64,000 nt of DNA, from NCBI GenBank assembly GCA_910579955.1, contig CAJTWE010000009.1, forward strand, positions 1 through 64,000, read 5' to 3'. Within the stretch, counting starts at the first letter, position 1. Every line of letters starts with the position of its first letter. The DNA comes from an uncultured Ruminococcus sp. (GTDB lineage: Bacteria; Bacillota; Clostridia; Oscillospirales; Ruminococcaceae). The translations under genes and the position numbers were made by a program. The notes beneath the pieces are model-generated. The model saw nothing but the letters and a program-made list of their open reading frames with translations, ran no database searches and was not told the origin of the DNA. Below, in pieces: positions 1-8,323 of the stretch.

Positions 1-3000
1 ATCTCCTATGTAAACATTGACTGTAGGAGGGGCGGTGTTGTTTTGTGGGAATGATGCTGGTTGTGCAGGGGCAGACGATACAGGAGTAGGAGAGAAGATC
101 TCATGGTAAACAGGAGACGCAGCACTTACAGAGGAAGCACCCTGCGCATTCATGATATTCATAGTTGCGGCTACTGCTGAATCTGCACCGGGTATCATGC
201 TGCTTACTGCGTTTACAATTTTTGCGGTTTCGGAAAATGGGAATACAGTGCTGCCGCCTTTTCCGACTATCAGCTCCGGACCTTCTTCACCGGCTATGAA
301 TATATCAGATGAATTTGTAGTGCCTCTTGCATTACCTTCTATCTTAACAGAGCCGCTGATACCGCTTGCAGTGTATGTAAGATTTGCATTATCAAATACG
401 GATTGTACAGCATCTACAACGCTTTGTGCAGCCTGAGTAGCATTATCTATTGAATCGAACAAGCCGTCTATATAGCCATCCATAGTACTTGCAGCAGCGT
501 CTTTTGCATCATCTGACATGTCAAGTTTTTCTACATCTGCTTCGATTTGTTCTTTGATTTCTGCCATAGCCTTATTAAGACCTGAACCGATTTCACCAAC
601 CTTTTCAGAAGCTTCTGTCTTTGCCTCGTCGACTTTACCCAAAGTATTTGCAAGCTGTGCCATTCCTTCATCGCCTTGTGCCATTGCATTATTGAAAAGG
701 CTTATGGATTCCTGATCTGTTTGCAGCGCCAATTCTTTAAGTAATTGGAAGTTTTCCTCTGTAATTCCAAGACTATCAGCTGACATGGTTTCAAGCTTTG
801 AAAGATTTTCGCTGTATTGATTCCAAAAATTAGCCTGAGAATCGCCAGCAACTGTGAATGCCGATACTGTAGCTTCTGCATCCATTTGAGCTGTTTCAAA
901 AAGTCCGAATTGCTGAGACATACTGTCATATGCCGCTTGACGTGCGGTGTCATAAGCTTCTGCAATTTCAAGTATACGGTCGGTATAATTTTCCATTATG
1001 CCCTTAGCTGCGTCTATGCCTTGCTGCTGTTCACTGAGTTTAGCATTTGCTTTTTCCTGTACACCTATAAGCTCATCACCTGAATTAGCGGTTTCACGTA
1101 AAGATTCACGGAATAGTTCAGTAGAAAAACCGCTTTCTTCTGCAATCTTTCCATATTCTTCAAGCTGTGCATCATAATTATTAAGCGATGATGTGGCTGT
1201 TTCTAATTCGGCACTTGTTAATGCCAATTCTCTTTCAATCTCTCCAAACCGATCATCGTAAATGAATGTATCATAATCAGCATTTTTATAGCGCTGATCA
1301 TATTCTTTTTGCAGATTGCTTTTTTTCTGCAATAATTCTTTATACTTCTTGTAAGAATCTGCATAACCGCTTGTAAAGTCCGGATTGGTCAGAAAATCAA
1401 TAGATTGCTGCACTTTATTATCATTTGCTATATCAATTATGCTCTGTGTGACGGCTTCCGGGTCAAATCCTGTAATTTCACCCTTATCGTAATCAACAAC
1501 AATATTACAATTGAATGTATCGTTAAGATAATCTGCATATTTTGACATAGTATCAAGGTCAGCAGATGTAAGTTGCGCCTTACCGGAAAGTGATTCAAGC
1601 ATAGAAACAGCTCGGAGTCCTTGAACCTGAGTATTATCTATAGCGTCCATTGCATCACTTTGAGCTTTGCTCATTTCCTTAAACGCTTCAGAAGTAGCGT
1701 CAGACTGTTCATTGAGTTCAGCAAGATATCCGCCGCCTTGTTCATACTGCTTATTAAGCAATTCCAGATCGGATTCAAGATCCTTTACAACGTCAGAATT
1801 TTCACCATACCGCCTCTTTGCATTTTCAAGTGCAAGCTCCGTTTGTTCGATTTCAGTACGGCATTCTGATAATGTTCCACTATAATTTTCTATTTCTGTT
1901 TCTGAACCTGCTATATATGAAAACAAATCACCTATAGCCCCACTAAACTTGCCCACCAAATTCAAAATAGGGGAAAGAAGTGCAGAAACCGGCTTTAAAG
2001 CGGCATTAGCAATTGAAAAAATGCCCTTTAAAGCAACGCCAATAGGCTTTATAACGTTTACTATATTTTCGGAATTATCTTCTGCAAAACTAAATATCTC
2101 TTCAATAACTGGCATGAACTCTTTTGTAAGCGGCACTATGATCTCAGTTTCAGCGGTGCGCTTTAGTTGTTCAAATCGGCTGCCGATATCATCATATTTG
2201 ACCTCTGACATTTTATCTAAAGCATTACTTGTTTTGGAGATCTCGCCGCTTGTATTCATAAGGGCATTTACAGCTTCTTCGCCCAAATCTTCCCACATAG
2301 TACCCATTAGAGTCTGACCGAGAATATATCTCTCTTGCTCATCTTCAACAGCCATAAGGGAAGTAAGTATTTGCTGCTGTGCTTTCTGTGCGGTTTCTCC
2401 GCCCTCTGAAAGCTTTATCTTAACGCTTTCTGCATTAAGCCCCAAAGATTCAAGTGCCTTATCTGCCGTGCCATCATTCAAGCGAATATTCATTTCCTTA
2501 ACAGCATCGCCAAGCTTATCAACCGACCATGTACCACTGTCTACGCCATTTTTGAGCATATTAAACATATCCTCAGCAGAATAGCCAAGATTTGCAAACT
2601 GTACGCTGTATTCATTCAGGGTATCAAGCATATCACCATTCTGGTCAAGTCCCTGTTGTGCGCCCTGTGCGATAAGGGTGTATGCTTCCTCAGCTGTAAC
2701 ACCGAATACTTTCATAAGCTGGGTTGCTGCCTGAGTTGATTCCGCTACCTCATATCCAAATGTATCTTTAAGCAAAAATGCCGATTCTGTAGCCTTTTGA
2801 AGTTCTTCATCAATAAGTCCGGTACGCTTGTATACTTCGGATATTCCGGCTGCTGCATCTTCCATGCTTTCGCCAAAATTATTGCTGTAAACATTGGAAG
2901 CAATGGTTTGAAGATTTTCAAGTTCTCGTCCGGCTGCACCTGTGGAAGCTGCTACTTGATTCATGGACTTTTCGTAATCAGTACCGAGCTTTATTATTTT

Positions 3001-3492
3001 AGCTGCACCGGCGGTAATACCTGCAACAGTTAAAGCACCTTTGATTTTATCAGCGAAATCTATTCCTTTTTTGCCTACATCGCCATAGGTTTCATCTGCT
3101 TTCTGTGCGATTTCGTCAAGAATTTGTTTGATAGTACTGCCGGCTTTATCAGCTGAGACTTGTGTACTTTGCGAAGCCTCTGCTGCTGATTTCTGAACCT
3201 GTTTAGACGCTTTGGCTGCTTCCTTTGCAGCCATAACAGAAGAATATTCAGCTGTTTTCTTGACTTCTGCCCATGCTTTTTTCGAAGCTTCGCTTTGGCT
3301 CATACCTGCTTTTTTGTATTCAGCAGCTAATTTCATTCTAGCCGACTGCATAGCCTTAAACATTTTATCGCCCTTTTCGGCAATGTCATCGGTGCTGTTT
3401 TCGGCTGAGGTTACCATCTCTTTAAGATTCTTTTTAAAATTTTCCGTGCTTATACGTGCATCTATTTCAATGCTGCCGTCTGATTTTGGCAT
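1..3492 (-). CDS. Phage tail tape measure protein (N-terminal 1164 codons, partial)
   Basis: The frame opens at an ATG at 3492 and stays open to position 1. The protein starts MPKSDGSIEIDAR, has a charged helical N-terminal region rich in Ala, Lys and Glu, and then, from about residue 150, the Gly/Ala-rich tape-measure core (DYEKSMNQVAASTGA and following) typical of the PhageMin_Tail family. The visible C-terminal end reads APPTVNVYIGD. Such proteins set tail length and help DNA pass into the cell. It follows the Gp15-like gene by about a dozen bases. The C-terminus is outside the window. Confidence 0.93.
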   Translation of the reverse strand, partial: MPKSDGSIEIDARISTENFKKNLKEMVTSAENSTDDIAEKGDKMFKAMQSARMKLAAEYKKAGMSQSEASKKAWAEVKKTAEYSSVMAAKEAAKASKQVQKSAAEASQSTQVSADKAGSTIKQILDEIAQKADETYGDVGKKGIDFADKIKGALTVAGITAGAAKIIKLGTDYEKSMNQVAASTGAAGRELENLQTIASNVYSNNFGESMEDAAAGISEVYKRTGLIDEELQKATESAFLLKDTFGYEVAESTQAATQLMKVFGVTAEEAYTLIAQGAQQGLDQNGDMLDTLNEYSVQFANLGYSAEDMFNMLKNGVDSGTWSVDKLGDAVKEMNIRLNDGTADKALESLGLNAESVKIKLSEGGETAQKAQQQILTSLMAVEDEQERYILGQTLMGTMWEDLGEEAVNALMNTSGEISKTSNALDKMSEVKYDDIGSRFEQLKRTAETEIIVPLTKEFMPVIEEIFSFAEDNSENIVNVIKPIGVALKGIFSIANAALKPVSALLSPILNLVGKFSGAIGDLFSYIAGSETEIENYSGTLSECRTEIEQTELALENAKRRYGENSDVVKDLESDLELLNKQYEQGGGYLAELNEQSDATSEAFKEMSKAQSDAMDAIDNTQVQGLRAVSMLESLSGKAQLTSADLDTMSKYADYLNDTFNCNIVVDYDKGEITGFDPEAVTQSIIDIANDNKVQQSIDFLTNPDFTSGYADSYKKYKELLQKKSNLQKEYDQRYKNADYDTFIYDDRFGEIERELALTSAELETATSSLNNYDAQLEEYGKIAEESGFSTELFRESLRETANSGDELIGVQEKANAKLSEQQQGIDAAKGIMENYTDRILEIAEAYDTARQAAYDSMSQQFGLFETAQMDAEATVSAFTVAGDSQANFWNQYSENLSKLETMSADSLGITEENFQLLKELALQTDQESISLFNNAMAQGDEGMAQLANTLGKVDEAKTEASEKVGEIGSGLNKAMAEIKEQIEADVEKLDMSDDAKDAAASTMDGYIDGLFDSIDNATQAAQSVVDAVQSVFDNANLTYTASGISGSVKIEGNARGTTNSSDIFIAGEEGPELIVGKGGSTVFPFSETAKIVNAVSSMIPGADSAVAATMNIMNAQGASSVSAASPVYHEIFSPTPVSSAPAQPASFPQNNTAPPTVNVYIGD

Positions 3493-3503
3493 ATATTATC
3501 ACC

Positions 3504-4103
3504 TCACCATTGCCATAACTGATCGCCTATTTCAGAAGCTGTAATATCTTCATGTGGAATACGTATGGATTCCTGAATGCGTATTATTTGTAGTCTGCGT
3601 TCATCTGATTTGATTTCAGATGTATTTATAGATCGGTATGCAATACGCTGTTTTGTTTCAGATTTTTCAGGCAATGCAATAAGCAATGCGGAAAACTCAT
3701 ACCAATGTAGTTCCGCTGTTCTGAGATTTATGCCGTAGTACTTCATAAAATCGCCGTAAATATATATGCTGTCATATAGATATGAAAAGACAGGAGTTTT
3801 TAAAGCCCCTGTCTTATTTTTTAATTCTGTGTTTTTTGGCAAACTTTCACAGGCTGAAAAGTTTTGAAGTGCCGAATATGCAGCCAATATATTTGAAGGA
3901 TAATGCTTTGTGTAAAGAGACACGGAACGCATTATTTTATCTTCTGATGATATATTATTGTTTTCATGAAGCATGAAAAACTCTATCCAGTTACGAAATG
4001 AAGTTTTTACAGGATACTCTATACCGTTTACATTTACGCAGCAGGGAAGAGACATATTTAAAATATTACATATATTCTCTTGTGAAATCAATTTCATCAC
4101 CAC
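3504..4103 (-). CDS. Gp15-like tail assembly protein
   Basis: The product is about 199 aa and resembles the Bacteriophage Gp15 family: a short helical protein encoded between the tail tube and tape-measure genes, probably a tail assembly chaperone. The text around residues 24-45 (NGIEYPVKTSFRNWIEFFML) matches the usual start of this family, where the protein echoes a gpG-like chaperone. An internal ATG at 4097 (MKLISQ) is an alternative start. The position between tube and tape measure is the main support. Confidence 0.75.
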   Translation of the reverse strand: MVMKLISQENICNILNMSLPCCVNVNGIEYPVKTSFRNWIEFFMLHENNNISSEDKIMRSVSLYTKHYPSNILAAYSALQNFSACESLPKNTELKNKTGALKTPVFSYLYDSIYIYGDFMKYYGINLRTAELHWYEFSALLIALPEKSETKQRIAYRSINTSEIKSDERRLQIIRIQESIRIPHEDITASEIGDQLWQW

Positions 4104-4113
4104 ATTACATATT

Positions 4114-4647
4114 TTATTCTATCTCTTCGCTTGTGGCTATATTGACAGTCTGCCAATTATCTGAGGTTGTTACCATGATGTCTTCCTTTTCGCCATGTGA
4201 CTTGAAGTTGCCGGAATAGGTCATGCAGTCTCTTGAACTTCCGTTTGAATCTGGAATAACCGCATAAGCTCTTATACGTGCCTTAGCATTTAGAATGCCA
4301 TTGCCATGACCTGTTGCTGTTGTTTTATCTACAACTATTATTCTTCTTACTGCATCTGTGCCGATAAGTTCTTCTTCGGTTATCCTTACAATTTCTTCAA
4401 CAGCTGCTTGTCCTTTATAGCGGTCAAGAGTGTATGATATACTTTCAACATATCCTGTAAGGTCCGTTCGGTCTGTATCCTCGTCTACATATCCTCTTGA
4501 ATATTCCTTCGGATTTTTGGAAAAAGTCATATCAGTGAATCCTTCCATAAGCTCGAATGTGCTTGCTTTGTTTTCTCCTATGATTTCCATAAAAGCGACT
4601 TTTTCCGAACGCTTTACAAGCTTCTTATTATCAATACCTTTTCCCAT
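4114..4647 (-). CDS. Major tail tube protein
   Basis: The product is 177 aa, begins MGKGIDNKKL, is rich in beta-strand pattern and ends in an acidic tail. Size, order (after the tail terminator gene, before Gp15 and tape measure) and the phrase YVESISYTLDRYKG fit the phi13-type or related major tail proteins. It would polymerise into the tail tube. A good Shine-Dalgarno (AGGAGG) lies upstream of the ATG. The exact subfamily is not certain. Confidence 0.75.
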   Translation of the reverse strand: MGKGIDNKKLVKRSEKVAFMEIIGENKASTFELMEGFTDMTFSKNPKEYSRGYVDEDTDRTDLTGYVESISYTLDRYKGQAAVEEIVRITEEELIGTDAVRRIIVVDKTTATGHGNGILNAKARIRAYAVIPDSNGSSRDCMTYSGNFKSHGEKEDIMVTTSDNWQTVNIATSEEIE

Positions 4648-4649
4648 TT

Positions 4650-5099
4650 TTAAATCTCCTCCTGTTTAAATCGTCTATCCTGATAGTAAGTAATACGCAG
4701 TTGTATCTGATAGCGTGAAGTATCCGGTGTCACATCATGTGCGTAACCGTTTGTTAAAACTTCAATGCTTAAAGGACTGCGCCATTTTCCAAAATCAGGG
4801 AATACTCGTTTTTCGTCCTGCTGTTCTATCCAGCAGGCAAAATTTTCATAGAAATCAGAATTCATAATATTCTGCATAACGTCCTGACCATATTTTTCAC
4901 GGCTGCCGAATATGAATTCAATTTGCCTTACACTGCTGCCGTCTATATACTCTTTTATGATCGGTTCACACGGAACTGTATCAATGGTATATTCGATCGG
5001 GTCAGCACCCAGTCTGTCAACACCTAAAATACGTCCATTGTCAAGATAAGGACATTTTTTAATATATTCTCTGATCGCATTAATAGTAGATACCATCAT
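4650..5099 (-). CDS. Tail terminator-like / minor capsid protein
   Basis: The product is 149 aa with the conserved phrase EYIKKCPYLDNGRILGVDRL and, further on, the segment YIDGSSVRQIEFIFGSREKY. This family sits just before the tail tube gene in Firmicute phages and is probably the tail terminator at the head-tail interface. Databases sometimes label such proteins as chloramphenicol resistance; nothing in the sequence supports that. The start overlaps the previous gene's stop by four bases (ATGA type), and the stop is two bases from the tube gene start, so translation is probably coupled. Confidence 0.7.
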   Translation of the reverse strand: MMVSTINAIREYIKKCPYLDNGRILGVDRLGADPIEYTIDTVPCEPIIKEYIDGSSVRQIEFIFGSREKYGQDVMQNIMNSDFYENFACWIEQQDEKRVFPDFGKWRSPLSIEVLTNGYAHDVTPDTSRYQIQLRITYYQDRRFKQEEI

Positions 5100-5422
5100 T
5101 TTCCCTCATTTAACTTTTTCTGCGCACCTCTGATAATTTCATCACCGTGATTAGCTATTGCACGTTCTCCCCAACGTCTGCCACGTTTGCCGGCAGCTGA
5201 ACCCTTGTAATATTGTCTTTGTGCATAAGGAGCTATCCAGCGTATCTTACCGCTGCCGATCTTTGTGCCGAATTTAACAGAATCACGCAGCATTCCTGTT
5301 TCAAACGGCACATATGGATCGCATTTTCTTATGACCTCGCTGTCTACAAACTTTTGAACCTTTTGAATACGGCTCTGAAATTGACTGAACTTCGGCATAT
5401 TGATCTTTGAACTAAATTTCAT
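5096..5422 (-). CDS. Minor capsid / head-tail joining protein (gp10-like)
   Basis: I chose the ATG at 5422 because it overlaps the upstream stop as ATGA; a longer frame to 5470 exists but lies inside the upstream gene. The product of 108 aa begins MKFSSKINMPKF and carries PYVPFETGMLRDSVKFG followed by APYAQRQYY. This pattern is typical of minor capsid protein 2 / HK97-gp10-like neck proteins. It belongs to the run of short connector genes between capsid and tail. Confidence 0.72.
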   Translation of the reverse strand: MKFSSKINMPKFSQFQSRIQKVQKFVDSEVIRKCDPYVPFETGMLRDSVKFGTKIGSGKIRWIAPYAQRQYYKGSAAGKRGRRWGERAIANHGDEIIRGAQKKLNEGK

Positions 5423-5766
5423 TCTGCTGTTACCTCTATGTGCTGAACAGCAGGGGAACCATAGCGGCAATCTGACACGGAGTTTATTGTGTATCTCTCA
5501 TTAACAGAAACATCCCTGTAATCCAGATCTATTATACCTTTCACGATGGTATCACCACTCTCAGGAACATAGTCTGAAATGGAAGCGGCAGGAATAGAAA
5601 TGAAAACCTCATTGCTACGCTGTGCACCCTTGCCGCTTTGTACATTTCTCTGAGTACATTCCCAGTATATATTAGGTATGACATGCCGTTCCCATACAGG
5701 CGAAAAGTCTTCTACTTTTTCTTTGTATATGGTGCAGCCCTCGCAGTTTGTAAACATAGATCTCAC
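5419..5766 (-). CDS. Minor capsid protein 1-like head-tail connector
   Basis: A 115-aa protein with MFTNCEGCTIYKEKVEDFSP at the N-terminus and the segment YVPESGDTIVKGIID in the middle. This matches the family of short minor-capsid or stopper proteins found after the gp6-like adaptor gene in Listeria A118-like phages. It overlaps the genes on both sides by four bases, which places it in a tightly coupled head-tail joining operon. Its role in closing the head is inferred from family and position. Confidence 0.68.
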   Translation of the reverse strand: MRSMFTNCEGCTIYKEKVEDFSPVWERHVIPNIYWECTQRNVQSGKGAQRSNEVFISIPAASISDYVPESGDTIVKGIIDLDYRDVSVNERYTINSVSDCRYGSPAVQHIEVTAE

Positions 5767-6164
5767 ACTCCTCTGTACATAAGCCCAGTACGTCCTAAAT
5801 ACTTTAAAGCCGTGTTATACTGATAAGTATCAAAGCTGCCGCTTGTAAGCTGTGCAAGGCTGTCAAGGGGATTTCTGAAAGTTACGCTGTACTTGCCAAT
5901 AGTCTCCGACTGCTTTGCACCGCCTGACACTGCTGCATCAGGCTGCGTTTTAGCATCATAGTAAAAAAAGTTTTCAGCTAAGGCGCAGCAGCACTTCTTG
6001 ACCTTTTCAGAAAACTCTTCTGGTATGCTATCTTCAAGCCTTCCGAATGTTACGGAGTCTATATATTCAGATGCACGTGCAGCGGCTGTACTAAACATCT
6101 TTTCATCTGTGATAACACGACCGATGTATTCATCTTGATAATAGGGGAAGTCTGCGTATATCAT
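5763..6164 (-). CDS. Head-tail adaptor (gp6-like DNA packaging protein)
   Basis: The 133-aa product begins MIYADFPYYQDEYIG, is mostly helical, and has the phrase RASEYIDSVTFGRL that is common in gp6/gp15-type adaptor proteins binding under the portal. A Cys triplet (KKCCCALAE) is present. It overlaps the preceding 36-aa gene and the following connector gene by four bases each. The gene order capsid, small protein, adaptor, stopper, terminator supports the call. Confidence 0.72.
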   Translation of the reverse strand: MIYADFPYYQDEYIGRVITDEKMFSTAAARASEYIDSVTFGRLEDSIPEEFSEKVKKCCCALAENFFYYDAKTQPDAAVSGGAKQSETIGKYSVTFRNPLDSLAQLTSGSFDTYQYNTALKYLGRTGLMYRGV

Positions 6165-6271
6165 GACTTATCCTTTGTTTTGTCTTCTGTTTTTTCGTCC
6201 TTCTTTGGTGGGATGTCTGGGGTGGCAATTGGAGCTGTTGCCTTTGGAATAAATCCTACTGTAGTAGCCAT
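6161..6271 (-). CDS. Small Pro/Lys/Asp-rich phage protein (36 aa)
   Basis: A 36-codon gene between the capsid and the adaptor. Its ATG at 6271 has a strong ribosome binding site (AAGGAGGGCATAT) just after the capsid stop, and its stop overlaps the next start. The first half is Ala/Thr/Pro-rich and the second half is highly charged (KKDEKTEDKTKDKS). Short charged proteins at this position are common in phages, but I do not know the function. Confidence 0.62.
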   Translation of the reverse strand: MATTVGFIPKATAPIATPDIPPKKDEKTEDKTKDKS

Positions 6272-6284
6272 ATATGCCCTCCTT

Positions 6285-7154
6285 TTACTTTGTAGCCACA
6301 GAAGCATAAATACCCAATTTCTTATTGTCATATGCTTCTGTGATACCGTATGCACGATAAAAATACATCCATGCATCAGAAGTCTGGTTTGCCTCTGGTG
6401 TAATAGTCTTGTTTACACGGTGCTTTGTATACTGGATTACAGACTTAGGATGAATTATCATAAAGTTAAGATTCTTTCCGTTTTCATTCTTACGATAACC
6501 GCCAACAAGCTCATCATCCTTTTTACCGTCCAGAAGATCAACAGCGGAATAAAATCTGCTCTGCGGCACACGCACTATCTTTGAAAATCTTCCGAACATT
6601 TCCTTTGACTTATAGCTGTCAAGGTTAAGTAGACCGTTATGCAGTGCAGGTGTTGTATAAAGCAAACGTCCCTCGGCAGGTACTTCTGCGTCATCCATAG
6701 CGGTAGTAGCTTCATTTACTGCGATGCAGAAATCTTCTATAGTATTGAAGTCGGTACTTACAGTTGTACCAGCGAGTTCTGCATACTTAGCAAATCTCCA
6801 TGCGTCCATTTCAGGTGCTACCTTTGTACGAACGAACTCACCGGCAAGCATACCAAATGACATGCGAGCTGTTTCTTCATCATCCATAGCATCTACAGTA
6901 AGCCTTCTGCCTCTGTCATAGTTAAACTCCTTGGATTCCCATTCCAGATTTACAGAACCGCCTGCATATCCATCGTTACGGCTGTAATCTCCCAGACCGT
7001 CCATATCCATCTTTGCTACAAGGATTTCTCTTGCGTTGTTACCCATACGCACGGTTGCTGGATTTGCTTCGAGATCAGAAGTAACCGAAGAAACCTTGTA
7101 TACTTCATCAAGCTTCTCTATGTACTTCTGAATAAGTGCTATACTATTTGGCAT
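6285..7154 (-). CDS. Major capsid protein (HK97-fold type)
   Basis: A 289-aa protein directly after the scaffold gene. The beginning (MPNSIALIQKYIEKLDEVYK) and the segment EWESKEFNYDRGRRLTVDAM fit the phage capsid family of A118-like phages, where an N-terminal helix is followed by the E-loop and the P-domain. Length, position and the ATG with its nearby GGAGG (GGGAGGAAAATTTT) are all as expected. It forms the icosahedral shell. Confidence 0.85.
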   Translation of the reverse strand: MPNSIALIQKYIEKLDEVYKVSSVTSDLEANPATVRMGNNAREILVAKMDMDGLGDYSRNDGYAGGSVNLEWESKEFNYDRGRRLTVDAMDDEETARMSFGMLAGEFVRTKVAPEMDAWRFAKYAELAGTTVSTDFNTIEDFCIAVNEATTAMDDAEVPAEGRLLYTTPALHNGLLNLDSYKSKEMFGRFSKIVRVPQSRFYSAVDLLDGKKDDELVGGYRKNENGKNLNFMIIHPKSVIQYTKHRVNKTITPEANQTSDAWMYFYRAYGITEAYDNKKLGIYASVATK

Positions 7155-7168
7155 AAAATTTTCCTCCC

Positions 7169-7693
7169 TTATTTAAGTCCTAATATAGTGTTGATAAAAT
7201 CATCATCTGTGGGTGTATTCTGGCTGCCGCCGGCAGTACCTACAAACTGCGGCTTAGGTTCAGCAGATTTGAATGCATCCTTGTGAGATTTACGGAACGT
7301 TTCAACAACATTATCTACGTCTACCAACTCGCCCTTATCATTAAATTGAACATTGCTCTTTTCAAGCAGACCAAGAACATGGCTTTCGTAAATATCGTTC
7401 TGCAATCCAAGCCCCTTGACATAACCTGAAAGCTTTGTCTTATGCTCAAATGCCTTGCGGTCTGCCTCTGACTGCTCCCATTTCTGCTTGTAGTCCTCAA
7501 CACTTGCTTTGATACCGTCTATATCCATGTCTTTATATGATTGGATAGTGGTATTAGCGGTGTCAAGATTCTTCTGAATGGCTGCTGCTGTGTCCTTTTC
7601 TGCCTTGATGTCAGCAGAGTAGGTTTCGGTGATTGATTTCACCATGTTTTCATCGGTAATACCGATGCCTTCCAGAAACTTCTGGTCGATCAT
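7169..7693 (-). CDS. Capsid scaffold protein (GP20 family)
   Basis: A 174-aa protein with an N-terminal helix (MIDQKFLEGIGITDENM), a central coiled coil of about 70 residues and a C-terminal part with KPQFVGTAGGSQNTPTDDDF, which is the layout of the phage minor structural protein GP20 scaffold family. It lies immediately upstream of the capsid gene and would guide shell assembly before being released. A strong AGGAGG precedes the ATG. Confidence 0.85.
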   Translation of the reverse strand: MIDQKFLEGIGITDENMVKSITETYSADIKAEKDTAAAIQKNLDTANTTIQSYKDMDIDGIKASVEDYKQKWEQSEADRKAFEHKTKLSGYVKGLGLQNDIYESHVLGLLEKSNVQFNDKGELVDVDNVVETFRKSHKDAFKSAEPKPQFVGTAGGSQNTPTDDDFINTILGLK

Positions 7694-7840
7694 TTTTAGA
7701 TCCTCCTTTTTAAAAAAAGATATTAAAAAAGCGATATTCTTTTCAGAATTCGCTTATTTTTGTATTTATGCACCACTCCCCACGGTTGCATTTTTATTCC
7801 GTCCCTCCGTCAGTTTTGTGCCTTGATCTGGGCATGAAAA

Positions 7841-7862
7841 AAGCACCTGTTTCCAGATGCTT
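7841..7862 (-). terminator. Intrinsic terminator after the 55-aa repeat gene
   Basis: Read on the minus strand, a 9-bp stem (one G-T pair) is closed by a GAAA tetraloop and followed by a run of T. It lies between the 55-aa gene and the scaffold gene, so late transcription must read through it in part or restart for scaffold and capsid. Confidence 0.7.
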
Positions 7863-7873
7863 AAATTAAATAT

Positions 7874-8041
7874 TTACCAATCATGAAATCCGCCTATTGG
7901 CTCATCGTCGTAAGATTCATCATAATCATCGTGAAAGCCACCCATTGCATGGTCATCGTATGAATGATCATCAAAATCATCACCGTGCAAACCACCCATT
8001 GGTGGCAGATTATATAAAACGCTGTCAAAATCATTTTCCAT
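7874..8041 (-). CDS. Small acidic repeat protein (55 aa)
   Basis: A complete 55-codon gene with its own strong ribosome binding site (AAGGAG, eight bases before the ATG at 8041). The product is acidic and built from three imperfect repeats centred on MGGLHGDD, MGGFHDDYDE and IGGFHDW, separated by Asp/Ser/Tyr stretches. It lies between two intrinsic terminators, after the probable MuF immunity gene and before the scaffold. I do not recognise the family. The His/Asp pattern could bind metal, but that is a guess. Confidence 0.65.
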   Translation of the reverse strand: MENDFDSVLYNLPPMGGLHGDDFDDHSYDDHAMGGFHDDYDESYDDEPIGGFHDW

Positions 8042-8068
8042 TTATTTTTCTCCTTTTTGGTATAAGAA

Positions 8069-8090
8069 AAGCACCCGGTGAAAGGTGCTT
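8069..8090 (-). terminator. Intrinsic terminator after the putative immunity gene
   Basis: On the minus strand a 7-bp stem AAGCACC/GGTGCTT with an 8-base loop is followed by TTTTC. It separates the MuF/immunity pair from the 55-aa gene. Confidence 0.6.
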
Positions 8091-8097
8091 TAATTTG

Positions 8098-8313
8098 TTA
8101 TAGAAACTCAATTTTTTCAATATCATCTTCGGCAAAGATAAAACCTTTTCCATCATCTGTGTCAAAAACAACTCCATCTACATCAATATTATCAATGCCA
8201 TCAGAAGCGTCACAAAGGCAACCACCTGTTCCAATATAAACAGTGCCATCTTTACAATAAACTTTTGCTTTTCTGTGTTCAAGCAAATCAATTTTTCTTA
8301 TTTCCCATTTCAC
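8098..8313 (-). CDS. Small beta-rich protein, candidate immunity protein for the MuF toxin
   Basis: The start chosen is the GTG at 8313, preceded by GAGGTG at good spacing; the longer frame to 8364 overlaps the MuF gene and lacks a ribosome site. The 71-aa product has the pattern AKVYCKDGTVYIGTGG, then an acidic loop, then FIFAEDDIEKIEFL, which looks like a small Sm/SH3-like beta barrel. It starts ten bases after the MuF gene, whose C-terminus looks like a polymorphic toxin. By position it is the likely immunity partner. Homology is not established. Confidence 0.6.
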   Translation of the reverse strand: MKWEIRKIDLLEHRKAKVYCKDGTVYIGTGGCLCDASDGIDNIDVDGVVFDTDDGKGFIFAEDDIEKIEFL

Positions 8314-8323
8314 ATTTTTCACC

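Noticed and set aside
817..1083. Plus-strand reading frames inside the tape measure and other minus-strand genes
   Set aside because: They lack ribosome sites and recognisable sequence and mirror the codon pattern of the real gene on the other strand.
4650..5099. Possible chloramphenicol-resistance label for this phage gene
   Set aside because: Proteins of this family sometimes carry that name in databases, but the position between connector and tail tube genes and the sequence fit a phage structural protein.
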